DNA from: Dehalococcoidia bacterium UBA1328
GTDB taxonomy: Bacteria > Chloroflexota > Dehalococcoidia > Lucifugimonadales > Lucifugimonadaceae
Direction of reading: 5' to 3'
Length of the DNA stretch: 35,370 nucleotides
Assembly (NCBI GenBank): GCA_002306815.1
Contig: DBTA01000004.1
Coordinates: 1-35,370, forward strand
Shown: piece by piece, positions 24,500-33,542 of the stretch
How the letters are laid out: every line of letters begins with the position of its first letter
Position numbering within the stretch: the first letter of the stretch is position 1
The notes under the pieces: model-generated
Seen by the model: the letters and a program-made list of their open reading frames with translations, nothing else
Told to the model about the DNA's origin: nothing
Database searches by the model: none
Made by a program: the position numbers and the translations under genes

Positions 24500-27055
24500 T
24501 TAGCTGCCGTGACCGTTAAACGCTGCAGCTTGCTTCGCAAGTCGAGCGTCTCGATCGTCAGCGAACCGCTTCACTGCGTTAAAGACCGACTCCTTGTCGA
24601 GGTGTGCTTCCTTAATTACGTCGTCCTCGGTACCACCGCTCAACCACTGGTGATCCCAGTCGGAAGTCAGTGAATACTCGTCAGTCAATGGACCAACTCC
24701 ACTTACCGGCCAAACTCGCCTCGTTCCAGTAGTTACGACCATCATGTCGAACTTCTCTGCATCGCTGAGGACGCTGTCCCGGTACTCCTGGGGCTGTCGA
24801 TCGAACAGCTCTTCAGAAATACAGGCGATGACCTTCACGTTCACACCTGCTTCTTCGAGCCGTTCCAGTGTGGAAACCAGATTCACTGTCGAGCTGGAAC
24901 CCTGTGAAAGAACAACACCGTGCTTCGGCTTGTCAGGATCGTAATCCTTGATCACATAGAAGCCCTTGGCCGCCGCGTAGGGGTCAGAGTCTGCGAATGT
25001 AGAACGATCTGCAACTGCAAAGTCTGGTCGTGCGACCTCCATGACGATCACGCCAACCTTCGGGTCGCGAGCCGCAATTTCTGCCGCAGCAAAGTATCCA
25101 GGTGCAACGTCGTTGTAGTCCCAGAAGCTGAGAACGATGACCTGTCCCTTCGGGAACAACTTCCAAACCTGAGGCGAGAAAATTCCAAAGTGCGTACGAG
25201 CGTCCGCAGCAGTTTCAGGACCCGAGTGACCGGCAAGGATGTGCGCAACACCCATCCGGAACGGAGAATCCTGGTTCTGCTGACTCCAAACACGTAGCGG
25301 TAGATACATCAGCGGAGTGAATGCGCCATATGTTCCTGAAATCGACCAGACCCCGTTGAACTGGTTCGGATCCTTTGAAAGAGTCTGGCTCGTGAATCCA
25401 ACAGCGGTAAGTGCGTTTCCGGCCTCCTGGATTGGAGCCTTCAGACGAGTTCCCGCCATGTTGTCGAGTGGGTCGTAGTGCCCCCACAACGAACCGTGGT
25501 CAACGTTGATCGATTCCGCCAGGTCTGCAGCGACGATCACAAACCGGTTGTCGGTAACGTAGTTCGCCCACTTGATAATTTCCGAAATCGCACGACGAGT
25601 GCCCTTCACCGCACCTGGCTGCTCGAAGAGCGTGATGTCGACGTCCTTCTTCTCGCCAGTTATGTGATTGGTTGCTTTGACTGTCGTTGCCTCGCTAGGG
25701 AGGTTCTGCACCTTGAGCCGGTCGTCAAGGAACGGGTCAGACTCAGACTGAACCTTCAACGGCAGATCGTCATTGACCTTGTCGCCAATTTCAACCAGAC
25801 GGTCAGCCAGCCAATCGCCTAGCCCGTCCTTATCGAGAACTGAAATAGCAATGTCGATGTTTGTCTTGAGTTGGATGAGTCGCTCACGGTTGTCCGAAAC
25901 GGCTCCGTCACGAATTCCCTCGAAAGTGACTCCGTACTTTTCTTCAAATGAAGTTGCCAACGCCTGGAAGTACTCTCCGTTCATTGGCATTCCGTAAGCG
26001 TGGCTGGCGTGGTCCACAACCTGAGTGACACCACCGGGGAGCATGCCATTTTCGGCACCGGGCCAGAAGCCCTTGACCGTGTTACCAATCACGATCATTG
26101 GACGACGGTCTTGCTCGTCCCAGTCTTCCATCGCCTTGAGCGCGCCTACTACCTCGTCGTAGTCGGTAGCGTTATCGACCTTGATTACGTTCCAGCCATA
26201 CGACGACCACTGGTTCGCAATCTCGTAGGTCTCTTCCTTGACTACCGATCCAACGAGTTCGTCATCAATACCGGCGTTGTTGTAAGACATCAACACACGA
26301 AGCCGTTTACCCACACGCTGCGCAACCGCTTGGGTCTTGAATTCCTGTGAATGGCCCGAAGTGAGTGCAAACTCACCTTCTACTGCGATAATCTTCAGTG
26401 ACGGGTCTGCGCCCATCATGTCCCAGAAAGCAGCCTTACCTGCTGCGGTAGCAATACCTACGCCAGAGGGGCCACCGTTGACATCGTTCGTAAGATCGGT
26501 TGTCTCCGAGTGACCAGAAAGAGCTCGAATTCCACGAACCTTCGCCTGAGCAAACGATGGGTGATCGGTCAGATCGTTCTCTTTAAGAATCGTTTCAAGA
26601 GCACCAGCTCCTCGACGAAATCCAAGAGCGTCAATGGCAAGCATTGAAGCCTTCGGATCCGCCTTGTAACGATCATCGCCAGTCGCTTTGTGCTTACGAT
26701 CTAGCGCCTCACCCATCAACATCCAAAGTGCGTAAGTCGCCGGTGCGTTGTGCCCTCCAGCCAACATGAACTTGTCAGCAAACGGGTGCTTCGGCCGTCG
26801 GTAGTCATAGGTCATACCACCGTTTTCCGGACCAGCCAGATGAGTCGAAACCGTATAAGGCATATAAGCGGTCGGACCTCCAAAGTGACCGGTCTGGTGA
26901 TAGTTGCACATCAACACAAATGTCATTGACGCAACGAAGCCGATGTCTTCCAATCGCTCCTTGCCGTAGTCCGGGATCTGAACCTGTGTATCGGTCGAAA
27001 CCGGGCTTGTCGATGACTCGTGGATTGTGACGGTTGAACTACCGCTTGATGCCAT
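24500..27055 (-). CDS. Transketolase family protein with altered TPP/metal motif
   Basis: An 851-residue thiamine-diphosphate enzyme with the order TPP-binding domain (about 35-330), pyrimidine-binding domain (about 480-640) and C-terminal domain (about 690-830). GHFGGPTAYMPY, AGGHNAPATYALW (about 99-111) and GGPSGVGIATAAGKA (about 194-208) match transketolases. The usual GDG...N metal motif appears as EGE at 226-228, with NN at 259-260 in the usual place, so the first metal ligand Asp is replaced. It is longer than classical transketolase (about 660) and nearer AceE-type E1 in size. It probably moves two-carbon units or decarboxylates a 2-oxoacid; the substrate is uncertain. The start is ATG 27055, with GGAG 11 nt upstream. 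It ends in TAA and is followed by a terminator. Confidence 0.85.
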   Translation of the reverse strand: MASSGSSTVTIHESSTSPVSTDTQVQIPDYGKERLEDIGFVASMTFVLMCNYHQTGHFGGPTAYMPYTVSTHLAGPENGGMTYDYRRPKHPFADKFMLAGGHNAPATYALWMLMGEALDRKHKATGDDRYKADPKASMLAIDALGFRRGAGALETILKENDLTDHPSFAQAKVRGIRALSGHSETTDLTNDVNGGPSGVGIATAAGKAAFWDMMGADPSLKIIAVEGEFALTSGHSQEFKTQAVAQRVGKRLRVLMSYNNAGIDDELVGSVVKEETYEIANQWSSYGWNVIKVDNATDYDEVVGALKAMEDWDEQDRRPMIVIGNTVKGFWPGAENGMLPGGVTQVVDHASHAYGMPMNGEYFQALATSFEEKYGVTFEGIRDGAVSDNRERLIQLKTNIDIAISVLDKDGLGDWLADRLVEIGDKVNDDLPLKVQSESDPFLDDRLKVQNLPSEATTVKATNHITGEKKDVDITLFEQPGAVKGTRRAISEIIKWANYVTDNRFVIVAADLAESINVDHGSLWGHYDPLDNMAGTRLKAPIQEAGNALTAVGFTSQTLSKDPNQFNGVWSISGTYGAFTPLMYLPLRVWSQQNQDSPFRMGVAHILAGHSGPETAADARTHFGIFSPQVWKLFPKGQVIVLSFWDYNDVAPGYFAAAEIAARDPKVGVIVMEVARPDFAVADRSTFADSDPYAAAKGFYVIKDYDPDKPKHGVVLSQGSSSTVNLVSTLERLEEAGVNVKVIACISEELFDRQPQEYRDSVLSDAEKFDMMVVTTGTRRVWPVSGVGPLTDEYSLTSDWDHQWLSGGTEDDVIKEAHLDKESVFNAVKRFADDRDARLAKQAAAFNGHGS

Positions 27056-27305
27056 GCGTTCAATTACTCCAGTTGCTGCGCTTGCAGTCGTTTTTTGGGC
27101 GAGCTTTTCAGTTGCACACCTTGCGAAATATTCGCGGCGTCAGAATATCTGCGAATCGCCTTTCACGCCAGCCCGAATTGCTCATATCCGGGTACCATCG
27201 CGCCGAGATAATTAAAAATGGGCTGAATTGCCTGTGAAGCAGTCCCATTTAGGGCGATTTTTAGTAGTTCAGCTCTTCGTACTCAGACGGGTAAAGACAG
27301 GAAAA

Positions 27306-28805
27306 ATGACTGATATATCATCACCAAAGACCCACCAAAACTTCATCGGCGGAAAATGGCAGGACTCCGTTTCAGGTCAGACTTACCCGGTAGCGAATCC
27401 AGCTCATACATCCCAAGTTGTAGGCCACTTCCAGTCCAGCCTGCCTCAAGATGCTGAAAATGCCGTCCATGCTGCTCATTCAGCCTCGAAAGAATGGGCG
27501 AACATGCCAGCACCTCAACGAGGAGCGATTCTCTACAAGGCTCTCGACATCATGGAGCGCCGTGCACAAGAAATGGCAGAGTCGATCACCATTGAAGAAG
27601 GCAAACCGATCGCCGACGCGATGGGTGAAGTAAAACGTGCGATGAACATCATCGAGTACGCAGCCGGAGAAGGTCGGAGGCTATTTGGTTACACAACTCC
27701 CTCCGAGCTTCCCGACACGATCGCCTACACGATGAAGCGGCCGATCGGTGTAGTTGCGTTGATAACGCCGTGGAACTTTCCATTGGCAATCCCTGCGTGG
27801 AAGCTCGCTCCATGTTTGATCTCCGGCAACACTGTTATCTACAAGCCTGCATCGGCAACACCACTCTCAGCCGTAAAACTGGTCGAAATTTTTGAAGAAG
27901 CGGGACTCCCTGCAGGTGTGTTGAATCTCGTCACTGGACCAGGCGGATCCGTTGGAAATACGTTAATAGAAGATCCGCGTGTTGGCGGAATTTCGTTCAC
28001 TGGCTCCACCGAAATCGGAACCGCTATTACTGCACGAGCTTCGGAGCTTCTCAAGAAGGTTCAGTGTGAAATGGGTGGCAAGAACGCGGCAATCATCCTC
28101 AATGACGCCGATCTAGACAAGGCAGTACCAGGAGTGGTCGGAGGCGCATTCGGCTCGACCGGTCAACGATGTACAGCAACTTCGAGAGCAATTGTGGAGG
28201 AAGGAATTTACGACGATTTCATGTCATCTCTCGTCGAACAAACCGCGGCGTTAACCATTGGTGATGGAATGAACGAAAGCAAAGACTTAGCTCCTCTTTC
28301 TTCCAAAAACCAGCTCGATACGGTTCTCGAATACATCGGTATTGGAACCGAAGAAGGCGCAAGACTCACTTTTGGCGGTCACCAACTCCAAGACGGTGAA
28401 TTTGCCGATGGCTATTACGTCGAGCCAACAATTTTTGAAGACGTGAAGACCGATATGCGGATCGCTCAGGAAGAAATATTTGGTCCGGTATTGAGTGTTT
28501 TCCGAGCTTCGGACCTCGAAGACGCAATTCGAATCAACAACGCCGTTGAATTCGGACTTTCGTCATCTGTTTATACTCGGGATCTGGTCCAGGCACACGA
28601 ATACATCAACACTGCCCACACTGGAATGGTCCACGTAAACGCGCCAACCCTAGGAGGTGAAGTACACCTTCCTTTCGGCGGACTCGGCGCATCAGGCACA
28701 GGTCAACGTGAACAGGGAACCGAAGGTTTCGAATTCTTCAGCGAGACAGTAACGGTCTATATCGACCACTCAGCCGGAGCCAAAGAACGATCAAGATTCA
28801 TATAG
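27306..28805 (+). CDS. NAD(P)-dependent aldehyde dehydrogenase (alpha-ketoglutarate/succinic semialdehyde type)
   Basis: A 499-residue aldehyde dehydrogenase with the full catalytic set: N157 in PWNFPLAIP, E255 in QCEMGGKNA and nucleophile C289 in STGQRCTATSR. The E-to-C spacing of 34 is normal for the family. FTGSTEIG (about 231-238) is the cofactor loop. The C-terminal FGGLGASGTGQREQG and FFSETVTVYID resemble alpha-ketoglutaric semialdehyde dehydrogenases, which finish non-phosphorylative sugar-acid breakdown. Related semialdehydes are possible. The frame opens at 27228, but ATG 27306 with ACAGGA upstream gives the normal start. It is divergent from the transketolase gene. It ends in TAG and is followed by repeat copy B. 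Confidence 0.93.
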   Translation: MTDISSPKTHQNFIGGKWQDSVSGQTYPVANPAHTSQVVGHFQSSLPQDAENAVHAAHSASKEWANMPAPQRGAILYKALDIMERRAQEMAESITIEEGKPIADAMGEVKRAMNIIEYAAGEGRRLFGYTTPSELPDTIAYTMKRPIGVVALITPWNFPLAIPAWKLAPCLISGNTVIYKPASATPLSAVKLVEIFEEAGLPAGVLNLVTGPGGSVGNTLIEDPRVGGISFTGSTEIGTAITARASELLKKVQCEMGGKNAAIILNDADLDKAVPGVVGGAFGSTGQRCTATSRAIVEEGIYDDFMSSLVEQTAALTIGDGMNESKDLAPLSSKNQLDTVLEYIGIGTEEGARLTFGGHQLQDGEFADGYYVEPTIFEDVKTDMRIAQEEIFGPVLSVFRASDLEDAIRINNAVEFGLSSSVYTRDLVQAHEYINTAHTGMVHVNAPTLGGEVHLPFGGLGASGTGQREQGTEGFEFFSETVTVYIDHSAGAKERSRFI

Positions 28806-28817
28806 CCGTGCATCCAA

Positions 28818-28917
28818 TCCTCCCTCCCTCGCAGGAAGGAGCTATAGGGTAGGTCAAACTGGCATTACAAAAGCCCCCTGAGACCACCTAAAGTCATCCT
28901 GAATTGATTTTCAGGAT
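28818..28917. repeat. Dispersed structured intergenic repeat, copy B
   Basis: It follows the aldehyde dehydrogenase gene in a 299-bp spacer. The first hairpin is TCCTCCCT (28818-28825) with AGGAAGGA (28833-28840), with one mismatch and a 7-nt loop. TAGGT (28850-28854) pairs with ACCTA (28886-28890). The second hairpin is ATCCTGAA (28896-28903) with TTCAGGAT (28910-28917) and loop TTGATT. The segment from GTCATCCTGAA to CAGGATC differs from copy A at one base. The remaining 28918-29104 holds only the purC leader. Confidence 0.7.
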
Positions 28918-29104
28918 CCAAAACACCCGAAGCGATGAACCGCGACAGTGATCATCACACCCCAACAAACCAGAGCGCGATTCACTCGAGCAAACAGGTA
29001 AAATTCTAGTTTGGTTGAAGCGGCAACCAGATCAACTCTCCACGCCAAGATTAGTTAGATCTTCAACACCCTAACTCGCTCACAAGAACAGAGGCAAAAC
29101 CGAC

Positions 29105-30088
29105 TTGCAAAGCGCAATCCAAATACCAACGGACTACACAGAGCGTATTCGTCGACAACTAAACAATTGCCTCATCGAGACGAACCTACCACACGCAAAT
29201 AAATCGCAGGAAAAAGTACGAGACCGCTACGACCTCGGAGATCGATTAGCCCTTATAACCACAGATCGCCAGAGTGCATTCGATCGAGTCCTCGCGTCTG
29301 TTCCCTTCAAAGGCCAGGTTCTCAACCTCACCAGCGCGTGGTGGTTCGAACAAACCCGCCACATCGTGCCAAACCACATCGTCTCAATACCCGACCCCAA
29401 CGTCACGGTTGCAAAAAAATGCGAAGTATTCCCGATCGAATTCGTGATGCGCGGATACATCACAGGAACGACTAGCACGTCTCTTTGGACTGTGTACCAG
29501 AGCGGCAGCCGAAACTATTGCGGAAACGAACTGCCAGAAGGTCTAGTTAAGAATCAGAAACTGCCCGAAAACATCATCACACCTACAACAAAGGGTAAAG
29601 AGGACCGTCCGATTAGCCCCGGCGCGATAGTGTCTGAACACTGGATGACGGAAGACGACTGGGAACAGTGCAGCCGAATCGCCAAGGAAATCTTTGCGTT
29701 CGGGCAAGCGAAAGCCGCTGAAAACGGATTAATACTCGCAGACACCAAGTACGAGATGGGCAAAGACGAAAACGGCGAGATAACTCTCATCGACGAGATC
29801 CACACGCCTGATTCAAGCCGCTACTGGATAGTTGATTCGTACGAAGAGAGGACGCAATCTGGCCAGGAGCCTGAAAACGTCGACAAAGAGTTTCTTCGAA
29901 TTTGGTTCAGTGAAAACTCCGACCCTTACAACGACGAAGTTCTTCCTGCGGCTCCTGACGATCTTGTGATCGAGCTGTCACAACGCTACATATTCCTTTA
30001 CGAAAAGATCACCGGCAACAAGTTCGAATTCCCCAACGCCGACCAATCAGTGGTCGAACGACTGGCAACGAACCTCGCTGACATCTAG
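29105..30088 (+). CDS. purC: Phosphoribosylaminoimidazole-succinocarboxamide synthase
   Basis: A 327-residue SAICAR synthetase that joins CAIR and aspartate using ATP in de novo purine synthesis. Markers are the N-terminal DLGDRLALITTDRQSAFD (about 44-61), FVMRGYITGT (about 113-122), TPTTKGKEDRPIS, LADTKYEMG (about 211-219) and DEIHTPDSSRYW (about 229-240). The length corresponds to the longer class with a C-terminal extension (FLRIWF and onwards), rather than the 240-residue compact form. The TTG start at 29105 has GAGG ten bases upstream. It ends in TAG. No other pur genes are in the window. Confidence 0.95.
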   Translation: MQSAIQIPTDYTERIRRQLNNCLIETNLPHANKSQEKVRDRYDLGDRLALITTDRQSAFDRVLASVPFKGQVLNLTSAWWFEQTRHIVPNHIVSIPDPNVTVAKKCEVFPIEFVMRGYITGTTSTSLWTVYQSGSRNYCGNELPEGLVKNQKLPENIITPTTKGKEDRPISPGAIVSEHWMTEDDWEQCSRIAKEIFAFGQAKAAENGLILADTKYEMGKDENGEITLIDEIHTPDSSRYWIVDSYEERTQSGQEPENVDKEFLRIWFSENSDPYNDEVLPAAPDDLVIELSQRYIFLYEKITGNKFEFPNADQSVVERLATNLADI

Positions 30089-30237
30089 GAGATCGGAAGT
30101 GAGCAATGGCGTCAAAGTCTGATCGTCTCTGGCGATTTTCACACCCGACGAACTACCTTCAGCAATAAATCGCTTATAGGCTGCTCACAAACTTCTACTT
30201 AGCTCCTAAGAGTCAGCTAAAAGGAAAAACCCAACAC

Positions 30238-30993
30238 ATGATCGAAAACACCGTCATTGCTCGAAACAAAGCAGGCAAAAAAGCACGTTCACTAAACTTC
30301 ACATATCCGACTCTCGAAGCAGTTGAACTCGCTTACCGAGCTGGCTTTGACAGCATTCACCTCGATGGTGAGCACGGAGCATTCAGCCCGCCTGAAATCG
30401 ACTCGATGGTGGCCGCCGCTCACATGGGTGGAATGTCAGTAACTTGCCGTCCTCGTAACTTCGAGACAACTGAAATCATCATGTGGCTCGACCGAGGCAT
30501 ACAGGGAATCATGGCGCCTCACGTCGAGACTGGTGAACAGGCAGAAGCACTCGTCGAAGCTTGCCTATTCGATCCTCTCGGACATCGCTCGTGGGGCACC
30601 CACCGAGGCACAGAGTTCAACGACAACGAAATTCTCGAAACCAAGTTTGGTGGACGCAAGAATTTCATCGAGTTCGCAAATGACAACATGCTCATATGGG
30701 CGCAAGTTGAGTCGCATAAGGGTTACAAAAATCTTGACGATATCCTAGCCGTGGATGGTCTAACCGGTGTCACTACCGGACATTTCGACCTAGCGCTTTC
30801 GATGCACATGCCAGGAGAAGGTCTAGAAAATCCTGAAGTCATACGCATTCACGCCGATATGGAAGAGCGAACACGTGCAGCCGGCAAAGGGATCATGGCC
30901 GATCGCCAACTTATGGTTAATCTCCAAGATCTGATCACCCAGAGCGGCCGCTACTTCGTAAACGCCAACGCCAAAGAAACGTTCCCAGGTTAA
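30238..30993 (+). CDS. HpcH/HpaI family aldolase
   Basis: A 251-residue class-II pyruvate aldolase of the HpaI/GarL/citrate-lyase-beta-like fold. The residues matching the family's catalytic set are H46 in LDGEHGAF, R71 in TCRPRNF, and metal ligands E158 in AQVESHKG and D184 in TGHFDLALS. The 25- and 26-residue spacings equal those of HpaI. APHVETGEQAEALVEAC and GHRSWG are also conserved. It cleaves or condenses 4-hydroxy-2-oxoacids to pyruvate plus an aldehyde. The aldehyde might feed the dehydrogenase at 27.3 kb, but this is only inference. The start is ATG 30238, with AAAAGGA about 12 nt upstream. It ends in TAA. Confidence 0.9.
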   Translation: MIENTVIARNKAGKKARSLNFTYPTLEAVELAYRAGFDSIHLDGEHGAFSPPEIDSMVAAAHMGGMSVTCRPRNFETTEIIMWLDRGIQGIMAPHVETGEQAEALVEACLFDPLGHRSWGTHRGTEFNDNEILETKFGGRKNFIEFANDNMLIWAQVESHKGYKNLDDILAVDGLTGVTTGHFDLALSMHMPGEGLENPEVIRIHADMEERTRAAGKGIMADRQLMVNLQDLITQSGRYFVNANAKETFPG

Positions 30994-31289
30994 ATTAACA
31001 GCCAACTCCATCCGTCGTCAGAAAAGATTCTCTACACCTGCGACGATCACCTTACAAAACCAACACGACGCTAAGCCGTTCAATATCGACCTTCCAGAGC
31101 TTCACAAATAGCTAATCGGAACACTGAGAGCCCCTCGCTCCCATACGCGATAACAATCCGTAATCGGTAGTTTTTTGGTGGTCACCGGCATAGAAATCGC
31201 GTTATTCGGTAGCAGTTAAGCAGCCTTTAAAAGTGGGCAAAGTGTACAAAGCGCGGCTGTTTGAAAAAAATCACAACCGCTGGAGCCTA

Positions 31290-32834
31290 ATGAAAGAGCT
31301 ATCACTAGCCGCCCGGATTAGAGTCGAAACACTAGCCGGGCTTACCGTTTCACTAGCACTGGTACCAGAAGCCGTTGCATTCGCATTCGTAGCCGGAGTC
31401 GATCCTATAGTCGGGCTCTACGCTGCTTTCATCGTGGGACTCGTAACTTCCGTCACTGGCGGTCGTCCGGGCATGATTTCTGGAGCCACCGGCGCCCTCG
31501 CCGTAGTAATGGCGGTTCTCGTAAAAGAACACGGCGTCGAGTACCTGTTCATGACCGTGGTGTTAATGGGAATCATCCAGGTTGCTGTCGGTGCGTTCAA
31601 ACAGGGTCGACTCATCCGCATGGTTCCTTACCCGGTAATGCTGGGATTCGTAAACGGACTAGCTATAGTCATCTTCCTCGCCCAGTTTGAGAGTTTCAAG
31701 ATCAGAGACGAAGAAGGTCATGAAAAATGGCTCGCCGGTGGCGATCTTGCCGTAATGCTCGGGCTAATCGCCATTACCATGGCTGTGATATACCTCATTC
31801 CGAAGGTAACCACGAAGTTTCCATCCGCATTGGCTGGAATTGTCGTGGTTTCAGCAATCGTGATTTTAGGTGGTGTTCAAACCACTACAGTTGGCGATCT
31901 ATCCAGCATTTCAGGAAGCTTGCCCGTATTTAGCGTTCCCGACGTTCCGCTGAGCCTCGAAACACTGTGGATCATCCTGCCCCATGCCATAATCCTGGCT
32001 GCGATCGGTCTTATCGAATCGCTTCTTACCGTTCAATTAATCGATGGTATTACCGAAACGAAAGGTCAGAACAATCGGGAGTGCATGTCGCAAGGAGCCG
32101 CCAACATCATCACCGGATTCTTCGGTGGTATGGGCGGATGCGCCATGATTGGTCAGAGTATGATCAACATGAAGTCAGGGGCGAGATGGCGTCTTTCCGG
32201 GGCACTCGCTGCAATATTCCTTCTTATATACATACTCGTTGCATCACCTCTGATCGAAATCATTCCGATTGCCGCACTCACCGGTGTGATGTTTGTCGTG
32301 GTTATTGGAACATTCTCATGGTCGAGCTTACGAATCATTAGGAAAGTGCCAGTATCCGATGCATTCGTAATGATCCTCGTTTCCGGAGTTACGGTCGTTA
32401 CCGACCTCGCAATCGCTGTAATCGTTGGTGTGATCGTCTCGGCGCTGGTATTCGCCTGGAACACAGCCAGAAATATCTACTTGGAGGAAAGCAGCGAAAG
32501 CACCCCAGATTGCAAGGTTTATACACTTCATGGGCAGCTCTTCTTCGCTTCAATAACAGCGTTCAAGGATCTGTTTCACCCACAGCACGATCCAGCCGAA
32601 GTCGTAATCGACTTCCGTCACTCGCGAGTTTGGGATCACTCGGGCATCGAAGCGATTGTCGACCTCGCACGACGTTACGAAGCTGCGGAGCGCAAGCTCC
32701 ATTTACTCCACCTAAGCCAGAATTGCCAGCGAATTCTTGACAAGGCGAGCGCCATTGCCGAACAAAATCCGGAGCACGACCAGTTGTATCGAGTGACAGT
32801 TAATGGTCTCGTTGGTGGTAAAGCTGATCACTAA
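31290..32834 (+). CDS. SulP family anion transporter with STAS domain
   Basis: A 514-residue inner-membrane transporter. The N-terminal SulP core (about residues 10-390) holds around ten or more hydrophobic spans. It contains the signature VSLALVPEAVAFAFVAGVDP, VGLYAAF, GGRPGMISGATGALAVV and a later GGMGGCAMIGQSMINM. The C-terminal STAS domain spans about 405-510 (VYTLHGQLFFASITAF and VVIDFRHSRVWDHSGIEAI). Family members carry sulfate, bicarbonate or C4 dicarboxylates. GGMGGCAMIGQS is typical of bacterial members of unproven substrate. The frame opens at 31233, but ATG 31290 has GGAG just upstream and a normal N-terminus. It ends in TAA and is followed by a weak terminator. It stands alone as a unit. 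Confidence 0.92.
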   Translation: MKELSLAARIRVETLAGLTVSLALVPEAVAFAFVAGVDPIVGLYAAFIVGLVTSVTGGRPGMISGATGALAVVMAVLVKEHGVEYLFMTVVLMGIIQVAVGAFKQGRLIRMVPYPVMLGFVNGLAIVIFLAQFESFKIRDEEGHEKWLAGGDLAVMLGLIAITMAVIYLIPKVTTKFPSALAGIVVVSAIVILGGVQTTTVGDLSSISGSLPVFSVPDVPLSLETLWIILPHAIILAAIGLIESLLTVQLIDGITETKGQNNRECMSQGAANIITGFFGGMGGCAMIGQSMINMKSGARWRLSGALAAIFLLIYILVASPLIEIIPIAALTGVMFVVVIGTFSWSSLRIIRKVPVSDAFVMILVSGVTVVTDLAIAVIVGVIVSALVFAWNTARNIYLEESSESTPDCKVYTLHGQLFFASITAFKDLFHPQHDPAEVVIDFRHSRVWDHSGIEAIVDLARRYEAAERKLHLLHLSQNCQRILDKASAIAEQNPEHDQLYRVTVNGLVGGKADH

Positions 32835-32844
32835 TCGCCAATTT

Positions 32845-32876
32845 CTGCCGGATAATAAGCTCGGCAGGTAGTATTT
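32845..32876 (+). terminator. Possible terminator after the SulP gene
   Basis: CTGCCG (32845-32850) and CGGCAG (32862-32867) form a 6-bp stem with an 11-nt loop, followed by GTAGTATTTT. It is 10 nt past the SulP stop. The stem is short and the T-run imperfect. Confidence 0.45.
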
Positions 32877-33055
32877 TCACTGAACTAATTTCAGTAACGG
32901 ACCAGTAACTGGCGTACTCTCGACCTCGAGGATATCCTTCGAAATACGATGCTTAAGTCGAAAAACCCTCAACTGTCGACGACAGAAATGCTTCGCCAAT
33001 GCTCGGCACAAAACTAGGTAGCGAAGTAGCCAGACTGAACTCATCAACCATGCAT

Positions 33056-33131
33056 GCCCCTGTAGCTCAGTGGATAGAGCAGCGGTTTCCTAAACCGCGT
33101 GTCGCGTGTTCGATTCACGCCAGGGGTACCA
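33056..33131 (+). tRNA. tRNA-Arg (CCU)
   Basis: A 76-nt cloverleaf with encoded CCA. The acceptor GCCCCTG pairs with CAGGGGT, so the first pair is G1-U72, which is unusual. D-stem GCTC/GAGC. Anticodon arm GCGGT, TTCCTAA, ACCGC with anticodon CCU, reading AGG. T-arm GCGTG, TTCGATT, CACGC. It is followed by its own terminator. Confidence 0.96.
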
Positions 33132-33145
33132 TTGAAAATACATTC

Positions 33146-33187
33146 AAGTCGGCATGTTCAGAATAAAACTGGGCTGCCGACTTTTCG
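33146..33187 (+). terminator. Rho-independent terminator after tRNA-Arg
   Basis: AAGTCGGCA (33146-33154) and TGCCGACTT (33175-33183) are perfect 9-bp complements with a 20-nt loop, followed by TT and then CGCG. The stem starts 15 nt after the tRNA CCA end. Confidence 0.75.
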
Positions 33188-33542
33188 CGTCTGATATCAG
33201 ATTTGACAGCAACTGTAGGCAATAATTCAGTTAAACGTCCGCCCAAAGACACCGAGTTTGATTCGACCGGGCCCTTTTCTCTAGTCCAACGAGTGAGTCC
33301 CTGTACTGAACATCCCGAGTCCAAGCGGTCGCATACCCTCCAGACATTAAATGGGGATCAATGCTGTTATCTGAAGCGGACTCGTAGGCTATACCGCCTG
33401 ACGAAGCCGTCTTAGAGCCTTGAATCGTCCTCTAATCGTCTACCAATGAGCGGGTGAAATTCGTTGTTTCCGAGAAACAGAAATAGCCGCGCCGAGCAGA
33501 GTCCACATCAAATAACCTGAAACCCTCAATACCGGTAACGGT
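33188..33542. other. Intergenic stretch downstream of tRNA-Arg, no gene recognised
   Basis: It lies between the tRNA-Arg terminator and the end of the RraA-type gene. Short frames exist (plus 33203-33415; minus 33115-33324, which runs into the tRNA), but neither resembles a protein family. I looked for integrase remnants and for a second copy of the tRNA 3' end and saw neither. It could hold an unknown RNA, but no compact structure stands out. Confidence 0.4.

Noticed and set aside
33115..33415. Short open frames overlapping the tRNA-Arg 3' region, considered as integrase or prophage remnants
   Set aside because: There are no integrase motifs and no duplicate of the tRNA 3' end, and one frame runs antisense through the tRNA itself.
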